A program made the position numbers and the translations under genes. A stretch of 64,000 nt of DNA from Aphis gossypii (taxonomy: Eukaryota; Arthropoda; Insecta; Hemiptera; Aphididae). Shown in pieces: positions 25,377-36,680 of this stretch (its first letter is position 1; every line of letters begins with the position of its first letter). The DNA is taken from the NCBI RefSeq assembly GCF_020184175.1, contig NC_065530.1, positions 75,927,260 through 75,991,259 of the forward strand, written 5' to 3'. A model generated the notes under the pieces. The model saw only the letters and a list, made by a program, of their open reading frames with translations. It was not told the DNA's origin and searched no databases.

Positions 25377-25554
25377 TGAAAACTACGTCAATCAGTGTAT
25401 TATTATCGTATCTGCAAGAGATCGCAACGTGGTTCGAATTTTACCCTTCCGCATCCTCCCAAAAACCCTTGAAACTAAAAACTCTCATAAATTATAACAG
25501 ATTATATATATATAACTGTGTCAGACAACAGTATAAATACGTTTTTATTCACCG
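25377..25554 (+). CDS. Weak internal exon candidate
   Basis: An acceptor (CTTTTATGTATACAG, to 25376) and a donor (CACCG|GTAAGA, at 25555) enclose 178 bases open in one frame: two bases, 58 codons, two bases. The frame includes SYLQEIATWFEFYPS and later NYNRLYIYN, which is AT-driven. The in-frame stop falls just inside the intron, as expected of an exon. Its exit phase fits the open frame of 28854-28923 (CG plus A). No in-frame Met lies in the exon itself. Chance is a serious alternative. Confidence 0.2.
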
Positions 25555-28500
25555 GTAAGACATTTAATAAAACTAATCTTCCACAAATTAATATTAATTA
25601 TCTGTAAATATTAAGTTTACCTGAAAAAATATAATTACAAAAACGCTCCCGGTGATAGAAAGTACACACTCTTTCGTTTTGCTTTTCTTAATATTTTTAA
25701 TACTAAAATTAAGCTGTTTTTGGTATCCAACAACATTGCATTTGAATAAACGAGAGTTATAAGTTATAAATTATAAAAACTACTAGCAAGAGTCTGTACA
25801 TATTTTATTACGAATAACAAATAGTATAAAAAGTAACAATGCCGATCAGCGTTTATAATATAGTTTACCGTAAAACCACGATAAAAATAACACATAATTC
25901 TGAATTAAAAAATAATGTTCAAACCTTATAGCTGTAAATGTTTGTTATATTTTTGTTGAAAAAATAAAAAAAAAATACTTACTAGCTAATTACTTAATAA
26001 TCACTTCGGATATAAGTTAGTAAAATTATTAAGTGTGATTACATTTTAATATATGTATATATATATTATATTATACATTGAATATTTTAATTCGAGTAAT
26101 GATAGAATATAAAATAACAGTAAACATTATTTGAATTTTAAAATACAATTTATATTTCATTTTTAAATTCAAAAATCTAAACGAATGGACACGTTTCCCC
26201 GCTGGAAAGTGTTTATAAAATAAAAAATTTTATCAGTCATCACTCGAATAGATTTTTATTTTTTTTTAACAACTTAGAAATTATAGCACTACATTAATTT
26301 ATACTACAATTGTTATTTAATTATATAGCTAACATTTTATGCTTAATATAAGAGATAAAAAATTAAAATAATACGAACAAACTTGATATTGTGAGGAAAA
26401 TTACTTAGGTAGGTATGTAAAGTTTGATAATGTATAGTTATGCGTATTATAATTTTTACACTTAGTGAATGTCCATTTTAATGCCCCAATTCCCATTATA
26501 TTAGATTAACCAAACGTTTGTGTAAAAACGCTTACCAAAATATCGCGCAAATTTATTAATTGGTGGGGTGGCGGGTTAAAATTGAATTGAAATACACCCT
26601 CATATTATCATAAGGAATTTAAAACTAAACCAAGAACTATTTTTTATGTATCTTTAATGTGTCAAATATCCCGACATTTGTACTTTCAAACTTTAAAATG
26701 TACAAAGTTGTTTTCTATGTGTTGCGGAGTATATTACGTTTCACTAACTTTATAAATTTATATTATAATTTTCACGAGGCTAGATATATTTTCTGACGGA
26801 ACAGTATTGAAAAATATAAATAAATGGCTTTGGCGTAAGTAGAACTTAATATAACTATAACTATGTAATGTTAAACTTGGTTATTTACATATTACTTAAT
26901 TAGTCATAAACTGGATAGATAATATATTGTTGATTAAATGTTTAAATAAATAGAAAAAAAGAATAAATAAAATCTTATTTTTCTACAGACGATATTATTC
27001 ACTTAATTATATTATAGTTTGATTAATTTAATAACAATTAATTATTTAAATAACTAATTGTCATCAAATTTCTATTATTAATATACACATTATGTACTTT
27101 ATATTGGTGATTTGATAACTTGGAGTGTGGTCGTCTACCAATTTTATATAATATAGGTAATAATTGTGAAATTATTTTTGATTTTCATTTTATTAAATCT
27201 AAAAATTAAATGCTGTTAATTGGTAAGAGCATAACTTGAAAACAAATGTACTGATAACTGATTGGGGGCTGGTGAGCATGAAGGTTTTTACACAAAAAAA
27301 AATCTGAAAAATTGTATGAAAAATTAAAAAAATTCAAGAAAATCTGCTTTTTGATGGGAACTCGTAACCATATGCGTGTATCTGCTGAAAATTGGGATAC
27401 ACGTTGAGTACTGGTGATAACAGTACTTTGAATTACCGGGTTTGCTAGTTATAAATAAGTTCTTTTAGTCTATTTAAAATTGATCATGTCGATTGCATAA
27501 CAACTTTAAATTATTTTTATGGCTAAGCGTAGATTTTTATAGAGATGAAATAAGTACATCTGTGTTAATAAATATTATATATACAATATATTTGGGAAAT
27601 TAAAAAAAAAATAATATATTTTGGTGAGCGTATTAGGTATAATAAATTATGATATAGGTGAATTATATATATATATATACTTAGTTCAAGTTATAAACAA
27701 AGCAGAACTTTATTTTTGTTGCGTGTTTTTTGATTGGTAAAAATATTAAGTTATTTTAATACGTGTATTTGATGCTAAACATAACGTTGGAGTTATTGAT
27801 TTTAAAATAATATTATAAGCTTACTTTTAAAAATTATTTCAAGTCGTGTGGTAAAATGCACAAAAATTTTTACACGTCGCTCTAGCACCTATTCTTTGGT
27901 ATTAAACATAGTTACATAGTTTAAAAGAGATTTTGTTTTTACATTTTTAATCAAAAGATATTGAAAAAAATTACGATTTTATAGTTTTTAACGTGATACC
28001 TTGAAATTCAATAGAATCTATATTATGTTAGTTTGTAATCGATTTAAACTTTAACAGTTGAGTGGGTAGTTGAGAAAACGATGAGTTCAAATGTTTTGAG
28101 TCGAAGTATCCATCAGAATAGAGGTCACTAGGGCATGAATAAAACCATTGCAAAAAAAAAAAAAAATAAAAATAAATCAAACGGTGTTAATACTTTTTTA
28201 ATAAAATGCACTTGATATTCTATTTTAAATATCGACAAACGTACGGATAATTTATTACATATTTTAATTGAAGGTGTGCGCATCATCGAACGTGTTTGCG
28301 ACGTTTGCGTAAAGTAGAATATGTATAACATTACCTACAGCATAAGCGAATTGATTCTATGACTCAAAAAACAAACAATAATGGTCGTTCACAATTGTTC
28401 ATATATCATAGATTTAATCACTATACAATATTATGTTACTGTAATAATGTATTAGACGAAGACGTATGCATTGTATTGTAATACTGACATTATTGAACGC

Positions 28501-28853
28501 AAATATGATGGTGTATATATCTACAATATTAACGAATAGATACACACAAAGTATTGTTAGCGGGTCCTATTATTAACGTTACGTATTATGAGCCATCATA
28601 AGGTGTTGGTTTTTTGTAATATTTCCCAATCTTGTTATTCTCATCTATCGAGACATTTAAATTTTTAAAATAAATTGTTAAAAAAACGTTCGAAGTGACT
28701 AGACACATTCTCTGCGTGTCTCTGGTTTATTTAGTTTTCACTAGTTTTCAGAGCTATCATTGTTGCGATTTAATAATACGTCTACGAGTTAAACATGCGA
28801 TATTAGAATACCATAAATAATATGCATTAATTTATCATTCTTTTTTTTCACAG

Positions 28854-28923
28854 ATTTTACTCAGTTGAAGAAAATCACCAGATTGCAACCATAGGAAATT
28901 TGATGCAGCCAAGCGGATCAAAC
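28854..28923 (+). CDS. 70-bp exon with likely start codon
   Basis: This is the best-defined exon in the window, with a long pyrimidine tract ending TTTTTTTTCACAG (to 28853) and a donor AAC|GTAAGT. One frame is open throughout: F-Y-S-V-E-E-N-H-Q-I-A-T-I-G-N-L, then M-Q-P-S-G-S-N. If exon 1 is untranslated, translation begins at ATG 28903 and this exon contributes seven codons (MQPSGSN), ending in phase 0. The context before the ATG (TTTG) is weak. The amino acids are too few to name the protein. Downstream coding exons must start in phase 0. None within the window is convincing, so the gene probably extends beyond 64 kb or uses small exons not recognised here. Confidence 0.6.
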
Positions 28924-29945
28924 GTAAGTTTAAACGACATTTTAACTATAAGTATTATGTACCTAGTATGAATGTCGGTATTAAAATAAAAACAATCTCA
29001 ATACTTAGAATGTTATTTACTATCATAGGCTTATTAGTGTTTATAGGTATTTCAAAATCTTAGATAACCAAATAATCTATATTATATTATTTATATTACT
29101 TATTTTTCAATATTTTGGAAGTGAAAAGATACCCGTTTGTTATGTTTGCTATTATTATACCTACGCGTATATGTGAAATTACTAATTTATTTGTTACAAA
29201 TTATTTTTTTTTTTTCATATTATAGGAAAATAATATGCAAACAAATTTAACAGTCCTACGTGCAATGTTATACTACAAAAAGATCATTTATCAATTACGG
29301 TTTTATCGATAATATAATACATAAGCAATAATAATATTATAGATAAATATTTGCGATGAATTCTGCACAATATTATATTATGCTATTTGTATTTAGCTTA
29401 TTTAAGCAATTTTTGTAATAAATGGATTAAATCCAATTAATAATTTCATAGAATTTATTGTAATTTTTTTTTTTTACACATTTTAAATGCACAATTAGTT
29501 TATGAACAAATTCTGTTACCTATTCATAAAATGATATAATTTTCATTGAAAAATTAAAGTGAAAAAAAAATTAAAACGTTTATCGGTTAACACTTTACAA
29601 TAATCAACAACTCATCTACAATACTATTGTTCGTACATTATGGAATAGACATTATGTTGAAAATCTGTTATTTTAACAACCGTTCTTTTTATCGTGTTCT
29701 TGCTTAATAACTGTTCAAAATTAGAAATAAATTGACTATTTTACAGGTATTTAAACCTGTACTCAAAGGATAGAAAAACAAACTAATAAATTAAAAAATA
29801 TACCAGTCTCGATCAAAAAGTCCAATGAGTATATAACAATCTCTCTGCGTAAAATCCAACGTACTTAATCATTACAATATGTGTTGTAATATATTTATGT
29901 GCGAAATCGCACACGCATTTAATGTTAATACATTTCGTTCTGTGG

Positions 29946-30045
29946 CTCAACATCCAACCTGACCTAACAGCCACCTCCTAACCAATAACAACCCCACTAC
30001 TCAACATTCACCACTCTGATCCAACATACACCTACTATATCCACC
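29946..30045 (+). other. C-rich, G-poor tract
   Basis: About 100 bases contain only three G residues but many C's (repeated CCAAC, CCTAAC, CCACC and CCCAC strings). Strand-asymmetric composition of this kind is unlike anything else in the window. No frame without stops covers it on the plus strand. It is followed by a GC-richer segment (30046-30090). Nature unknown; it could be a transposon fragment, an expanded degenerate repeat, or a site forming unusual DNA structure. Confidence 0.5.
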
Positions 30046-30235
30046 AGCAGCGTGCACATACTCGGGTGTGGGTCCAAAGTGCCAAGTTGTAATTGTAGAA
30101 CAAGTATTTTATACAATTTTAAAGTCATTACAAAGCAAGATGTTTAGTAAAAATAATTTTTTCTTTACTATGCCTAATGGTTTTTGTTTTTAAGTCTTTA
30201 CTCTTTTGAATGCCATACATTTTTAACTTCATACT

Positions 30236-30473
30236 CCGAAACAGAATATTATTCGGAGTATTTCGACCCATAAAATTCGAATAAATAGTTTATTAGTTAT
30301 AAGTTATAACTAATAATTATTTGAAGTGTTAATGAGTGGTGTAGCGCAACAATATTTTATGATGTAGGCACCCCTGTACCACTCTACTCCACTTATTTAA
30401 AACTTTAAATACTTGCAAGTCACAAGGTACTCGTCTAAAATTGAATTTTCACCAAAAAAATATTCTGTTTCGG
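30236..30473. mobile_element. MITE with 15-bp perfect inverted ends and subterminal hairpin
   Basis: CCGAAACAGAATATT (30236-30250) and AATATTCTGTTTCGG (30459-30473) are perfect inverted repeats. At the left end the terminal repeat is itself embedded in a perfect 10-bp stem: ATACTCCGAA at 30231-30240 pairs with TTCGGAGTAT at 30252-30261 across an 11-base loop. The interior is non-coding. A diverged relative sits at 44684-44900. No target duplication is obvious. The ends are recognised from this sequence alone; the family name is unknown to me. Confidence 0.75.
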
Positions 30474-33400
30474 TTAGGTTTTTTATATTTTTGGTAAAAA
30501 AAAAATTTAAAAATAATAACGGTAAAAAGAATTTTTTTTTTTTTTTTTAAATAATTTGAATTGTATATTAAATTTATTATCCGATATACAATATTTTCTA
30601 TCTATACGATAGGTTATGTGAAGTCTTTTTGCAGACATAGCGATGTTGGAAGTTTTAAAATTTCACCACTGATATGAGTTAAGCTGGATAAGCAAGATCT
30701 GTCTTAGTTTTTATTTTTGGTCGTTGATTTGTTTTATAAAAAAATAATAATAAGATATTCTAAACATAAGTTCAAGCAAAATAACATGTGTTATTATAAC
30801 ATAACAATATTATACTTTATAATAAAGCGATAAAGTCTGTCCTATATGCAACATGATTTATGCTCACAATGTCTATTTATATAAACTTACGTTATTCGTA
30901 CTATTTTCATCCATTTGACTAATCTATTTTACTTTATTGATTTAAAATAAATCGCGATAAAAACGCACCTTTTAGGACAGTAAAAATATAAGATCCGATG
31001 CTTTTGTGTAAAATAACATTAATTATGGTAAAATTATTCAATTTTATACAGCGTAATTGAAATTCTCGTTAACTCCAATTAAATCACTAAATACGAGAAG
31101 TAAACGTGATTTATTATAATAAATTAGTAGATAATATTTATCATTAAAATTAGATGTACATTTTAACATTGAAATGCGATTTTCTGTTTATCAACATTTA
31201 ATGGATACAATCGACAACATCGAGAAGACTTGACAACAAATTGATTTACACGGTGGTAAATAACGTCTTTTCGTCAATAATTTAGTATTGACGATCTACC
31301 AAAACCTTGGACGAGAAGTTTTAGGCACTGTCGTTAAATAATTTTATTGTATATATAATATAATTTAGCGCTAGAATGCTGAAACATATATTATTATTCC
31401 CAAAACCATATATTATTAACAGCGTAACGTTTTGAATGTTTAAAATTTAGATTTTACATTCAGTTCTTTGAAGTTAATGATTCAAAAACACAATTTATTT
31501 TATTAGATTTTATGTTGTAATATACCTACTTAGATTTTTATCGTGTGAGACTAGTTTATATTTACAATATTATATTATATAGTTTTGGTCGTTTGGGTAG
31601 GTAAATGTACAATTGTATTATTTTCATATACCATACGATCGATATGTGACCATATATTTAAATATATAACAACTGAAGTACACAGTAGCTTTACACATTT
31701 ATGTACTGAACAACTGAACATAAAACTTTTTTTTTAGTTATTTGTCCCGCGAGAAAGTCATGTATAACATTTTTTTAAAAACCTACAGGGACAATTTGAT
31801 GAGTGAAAAATAAATAGTAATATTATTGATTTTTTTACTGTAAAACAAATAGGTAGTACTTATTATTAAAAAAAAAAAAAAAAAAACATTTTCAAAATAG
31901 TATATAAATATACTGTATATAAAATAAACATATTATTGTGTATTATATAAATTAAAAAAAAAATATCGAATTCAATTTACTGCTTAATATTAAGATGTAT
32001 TGAATATTTTTAATGTATTGAGGTTTCAAATATCTAAGTAGGTTACAAAAGCCAATTCAATCAAATTAAATTTATAAAACACAATTTGTTTGGTAGAAAA
32101 TAATGCATGCTGCATATTAAATTTAGTAATATTTGGTTTTTAAAACCATGACTGGGTATAAATGTAAATATAGCTCTGGGGGAGAAAACCTTATGACGCC
32201 TTTCATTATTTTATTATTCTGATTTATTTTGCATTCTTCGTGTAACATCAATTTTTTTCGAACCAACAATGAATTCATTTTATATTTAAAGTTCAAAATA
32301 ATAGGCTTTAAATAGGATTCAAAAGGACTTTTAAGTATAATAACAACAATTTTATTTATAGTATATATAATAGAAATAAAATATATAAAATCAATTATGG
32401 TCAATAAATTACAATAATTTATCAAATATTTTTCAATTTATTCAAATATATATTTTAATATTTACTAATCATATTATTATATAGCTGTAGTTAAATTAAT
32501 CGTGTAGAATTTATGTCACTCAAAATAATAATATATCTTATGATGAGTTGCATAGACCTAATCATTAAAGTTCAACGAATCCTTAAATAATCATTTAATG
32601 GACCATGACCGGATGATTACATTTTAACGAGCTTTTAAATTGTTCAAATATATGTAAAATTTAACTTAATTACGATGATAGTTTAATAATTTGAGTTAAG
32701 TATGAAAATAATATAATTTATCACAAATCAATATATAATTAGTAAAGTAATGAATATTGTCAAAAAATTAAATCGAACTTATATTAATTAGATACTTTCA
32801 ATTCCTACGAAATAATACATTTTACAAGTTTTGTTCAGTTATTGTAATTGAACTGTGGTTAATCAATTTAATATTATTATGTACACAAGTATGGATACAA
32901 ATAATTACTACTCTATTTTTTTTTGTTTTTCATTATTCATTATATTATAAATTTACTAGAGAAACTATACATATAAACTAGATGGATAATGTATAAAACT
33001 GGCATTTAAACTTTATAAAAAATAACTCGAAATAAGTTAACTAATAATATTAAACTAATCTAACTTTTTTAATTTTCTAGAACGAGGAATGGAATAATGG
33101 TTGATATCTCTAAATTGATAAATAAAAATCATCATAAGATATACTTAAACACTCTAATATGTGGATGTTTCAAACTTTAAGTCAACAATAACATTTCATT
33201 AAATGTCAAAACGTCCTAACTACTATTCCACGTACTGTTTGGACTCAATTTTGTAAAATAACAGTCATGGCGTAAAAAAAAAAGTCACACCCTTTTGTAA
33301 AAAAGTATTTTTATTTGTTTCTCGACAAAACACTCTTAAGTACATTTTGTTTAATTTTAGAATTTCAAATATTGAAGACCTACAATAAAACTAGAGTGGT

Positions 33401-34005
33401 AGTTGTTCTAGTATTTTGTTTGATATCGTTCAAGATTACTTACACTATAACACAAAGATGTATTTTAGTAGTTTCAGTTTCAAAAATATTGAATATGAAG
33501 TGTAAACATTACATTTTTCTGAATTTGTCAAGTATTATAGTTAGCTACTCAAAAAGTTACTTTGTTTTAATTAATTCAAAATTAACTTAAGATGCATTTA
33601 AATCAACATTTTATATACATTTTATTTTATAGTACTTAAGCAATGTAATTTCATAGCTTACGGTGACTTAAAAAATTCAACAAAAAGATTTTATATAGAA
33701 CTGTTAATTTAGATTAATATCGTTTTAATGTATTTATTATATTTTGAAAATAATTGTACACGCAAATTTTAAGTTGTACAGACACTGTATATTATTTGTA
33801 AACATTTTAACTTTAGATGCTATATTTTTTCATTTGCATTAATGAAGATAAGCGACATCTTAACTTTAAATGTATTTGAACAATAAAATATCAATTTAAT
33901 AATTATCAATATTCTATTATTAAAACTTGAATGCAGAAGTTGGTTTTATCTCAGAGTACAATGTTAAATAAGCTATAGATTTTTAGTTTAAACAAAAATA
34001 CATTT

Positions 34006-34454
34006 TAAAAAGTAGGTCAGTGCATTTCGAAGGTGGATATTTGTCCATCGTTTCTTCGGTCTTCGGACAGCATAGTGTAATTTTACTATAGGTATTCAAT
34101 TTGAATGCAATATGATTGCATTCGATAAAGAATGATTCTGAGCAGATGAGAAGATCTTTTTTATTTAATTTTATTCGTTTCTATGGTGATAAACAAAGCC
34201 GTAATTATTTTACACCACATAATCGTGAAGTTCTACATTTTTTCTCCTTTAACCGCTTTTATTTCGAGTATCATTTCGAAAATCGAAAAATTACCTCTCT
34301 AAAGTACCAGCTTAAGAACATTATCTTTCAGAAAATATGCTATACTTGTACTTTTGAGCAAGTTTAGGGGGAGAACAAGTGTTGACAAAATAAAAAAAAA
34401 ATAAACATCATTGTAAAACCAATACATTCCTCGCTTCGCTCAGAATCTAAAATT
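34006..34454 (+). repeat. Dispersed repeat, family B, copy 1 (449 bp)
   Basis: It is near-identical, in the same orientation, to 35831-36281, with estimated identity near 90%. It begins AAAAAGTAGGTCAG and ends CGCTTCGCTCAGAATCTAAAA. It contains a perfect 8-bp hairpin (GAATGCAA 34103-34110, TTGCATTC 34116-34123). It also has a 10-bp inverted pair, GATTCTGAGC (34134-34143) and GCTCAGAATC (34438-34447). The frame from ATG 34146 to 34367 (73 codons) overlaps the matching frame in copy 2. The differences inside it are mainly amino-acid-changing, and copy 2 has an earlier stop. I therefore treat it as repeat DNA, not a gene. Confidence 0.8.
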
Positions 34455-35830
34455 AGTAATAATAATACAATTATAATTTATATAAAATAATAGATTTTTT
34501 CAAAAAGTTTTGTACAAATCAATATAAAAGTATTTCAGACTCAAAAGCATAGTTTTTGGCGTTTATTAAAACGATGCTGTAATTATTTTATTGATTATTA
34601 GAAATCTGATTTCTAATTCTCATCTGTATATTCGTACGTCACGAAATGTGGTTAAAAGCTTTTACGTAAAATAGTGTTCCCGATGAATTAATACGATACA
34701 TTGTGTTAAGTAATTTGTAAAGAATAATACGTTTTCATCAATCCCATTTAAGATAAGTTCCTGCAAAAAAGTTATCGACTTTAATGTAGTTTTAAATAAA
34801 TATTTTATTTTGGTATAAATATTTCAACCATTTTTTCGCTATACAAATCTGTGATATTTTTCATTACGAATAAACTAATTTATTTTTTTAATTATTTAAA
34901 CGACTTTTAAGATTTAAATGTGACCTTTTCAAATTTATAATTTTTTTGTATGAATTTTTTAGTTTATTCATTTCATTTATTTTAAATTGTTTATACAAAA
35001 ATTTACAAAGCTGAAAATTATTTAAAGTTCTAAATGGCTTTTTATTCGTTCAAAAATTACAAAATATAATTTTTATTAATTAAAAATAACTTTATTTGAT
35101 TTCGATTTTAAAATGTTTGTTTTTTAATAATCCCCATTTATTATAAATTATATAATATTTATAATATTTGCTAACAAAATTTAAAAAATAGACATATCAT
35201 TCTTATGTTTTAAAAGATGATTACAAGGTGAAAGAAGCATAATCTCTAGTTTCCCAGTAATATTCTTATTCAGTAGACTACGAAATAAAATGAAATAATA
35301 TATTTTTTTATTCAAATCTGCTTTAATATAATTCGACGAGGACTTATAAGAAACTAAATGTTATAGATTATTGACATATTAATAAAAGTTTTTCATTTTA
35401 TGAACAATAGTTATCATACTTATTAACAATAATGATATAATGCTATTCTTAATTAGAAAAAAGGTGTGAAATAAAGTAGGTACTGTACTGCCTATCAGTC
35501 AACATTACTAAGTAGATTTCATGATGTGCTTAATAGTATAATTATTAAAATAATTTAATTTAGTATTAGTATGACGGTAGATTGATCTAATAGTTTTAGT
35601 TATTATAATAATATATATTTACCCATATTAAATTATTATTATTAACAATAATAACGAGTCATTACAATCTTACTGAAAAACAGTGTGAATAGGTTCCAAA
35701 TGTTAAGTTTCCATGAATAATATTTTTGAATTAAATCAAAATAGATAATAATATCGTTATTCTTCGTTAAATATATAATTTCAGTCTATATATAAAAAAA
35801 AAAACAATTTTTATTATTATTTAAATAAAA
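34455..35830. other. AT-rich spacer between family B copies
   Basis: About 1.4 kb with no frame or splice pair worth reporting. The two flanking copies are direct repeats, so this segment could be lost by recombination between them. Confidence 0.5.
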
Positions 35831-36281
35831 ATAAAAAAGTAAGTGAGCGCATTTCGGTGGTGGATATTTGTCCAACGTCCCTTCGGTCCTTGGACAGGAT
35901 AGCGTAATTTCACTATAGGTATTCGATTTGAATGCATTATGATTGCATTCAATAAAGAACGATTCTGAACAGATGAGTGAATCTTTTTTATTTAATTTTA
36001 TTCGTTTCTATGGTGATAAACAAAGCCGTAATTATTTTAGATCACATAATCGTGAAGTTCTACATTTTTTCTCCTTTAACCACTTTTATTTTGTGTATCA
36101 TTTCGAAAATCGAAAAATTACTTCTTTAAAGTACCAGCTCAAGATTATTACCTTTTAGAAAATTTGCTACACTTGTAATTTTGAGCAAGTTTAGGGGGAG
36201 AAAAAGTGTTTACAGAATAAAAAAGAAATAAACATCATTGTAAAACCAATACATTCCTCGCTACTCTCAGAATCTAAAATT
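35831..36281 (+). repeat. Dispersed repeat, family B, copy 2 (451 bp)
   Basis: Partner of 34006-34454, in direct orientation. It keeps the hairpin (GAATGCA...TGCATTC) with one changed pair, and the 3' end TCTCAGAATCTAAAATT with a lost CGCTTCG core. The ATG frame from 35973 stops at 36158, 12 codons earlier than in copy 1. The last ~50 bases (ATCATTGTAAAACCAATACATT...CAGAATCT) resemble the 3' end of family A copy 3 at 36.63-36.68 kb, so the families may share a terminus. Confidence 0.8.
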
Positions 36282-36479
36282 CAATTAAGTATCTATAAAT
36301 ATCAAAAACTGTCAATATTTTGAAAATTTTACCGTGTATCAAAAATGATAATAATGTAAATACTTGGTGAAGTTGGTTTCAAGTCTCTACGGTAAATCAT
36401 TTATAAATTTATTATTATTACAAAACTAATTAATCCTAAAAATTATTGTCTTTCTTTATTTTATTTTATTTTTTGTTTA

Positions 36480-36680
36480 TTCCGAATATTTAGAAAAATA
36501 GTGTAACTTTTACTTTTGACCCCTTTAAGTCTCAATAAAATCAAATTTAATACCCAAAACCAACTCCAAAGTTTAAAACCAAATATTTTTTACTGAATTA
36601 AAAGGTGACGGTGACAAAAATAAAACCACATATTATTGTAAAGTAAATACATTAATTGCTCCGTCCTGGATCTGAAATAA
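36480..36680 (+). repeat. Dispersed repeat, family A, copy 3
   Basis: It matches the 11.5 kb copy through TACCCAAAACCAACTCCAAA, AAAACCAAATATTTTTTACTG, AAAGGTGACGGTGACAAAAA and ACATATTATTGTAAA. Its end, AATACATTAATTGCTCCGTCC and a TCTGAAAT string, aligns loosely with the end of family B. It is non-coding. It lies only 200 bases after a family B copy, so one may have inserted near the other or both may be parts of a larger composite. Confidence 0.55.

Larger units (their letters stand above)
15972..28853 (+). other. Inferred 12.9-kb first intron
   Basis: It is bounded by GTAAGT (15972) and a strong acceptor, TTCTTTTTTTTCACAG (to 28853). The interior is mostly AT-rich. It contains a reverse-transcriptase-like relic (16.5 kb), GC-richer pockets (20.4-21.3 and 22.0 kb), a DNA-transposon end (22.14 kb) and a weak exon candidate (25.4 kb). 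The rest shows no gene-like structure: poly-T/A tracts, (TA)n near 26050 and 27665, and AT-rich frames I consider spurious. Confidence 0.4.
28924..34005 (+). other. Presumed intron with repeats
   Basis: It is AT-rich and follows the GTAAGT donor. It contains a G-depleted, C-rich tract (29946-30045), a hairpin-bearing MITE (30236-30473) and several poly-A/T tracts (30531-30549, 31868-31886). A possible terminal micro-exon at 33081-33104 (after TTTTCTAG) would continue MQPSGSN as NEEWNNG-stop in phase 0. I give that reading little weight. Confidence 0.35.

Noticed and set aside
25431..25445. B-box-like GGTTCGAAT
   Set aside because: No pairing T stem and no upstream A box; it lies inside an open frame.
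29961..29990. CCTAAC strings suggesting an interstitial insect telomere repeat
   Set aside because: Only two scattered copies, not a tandem TTAGG array.
34116..34367. 83-codon frame, with a near copy at 35943-36158
   Set aside because: The apparent starts are TTG. The two copies differ mostly by amino-acid-changing substitutions and one has an earlier stop, so this is repeat DNA.
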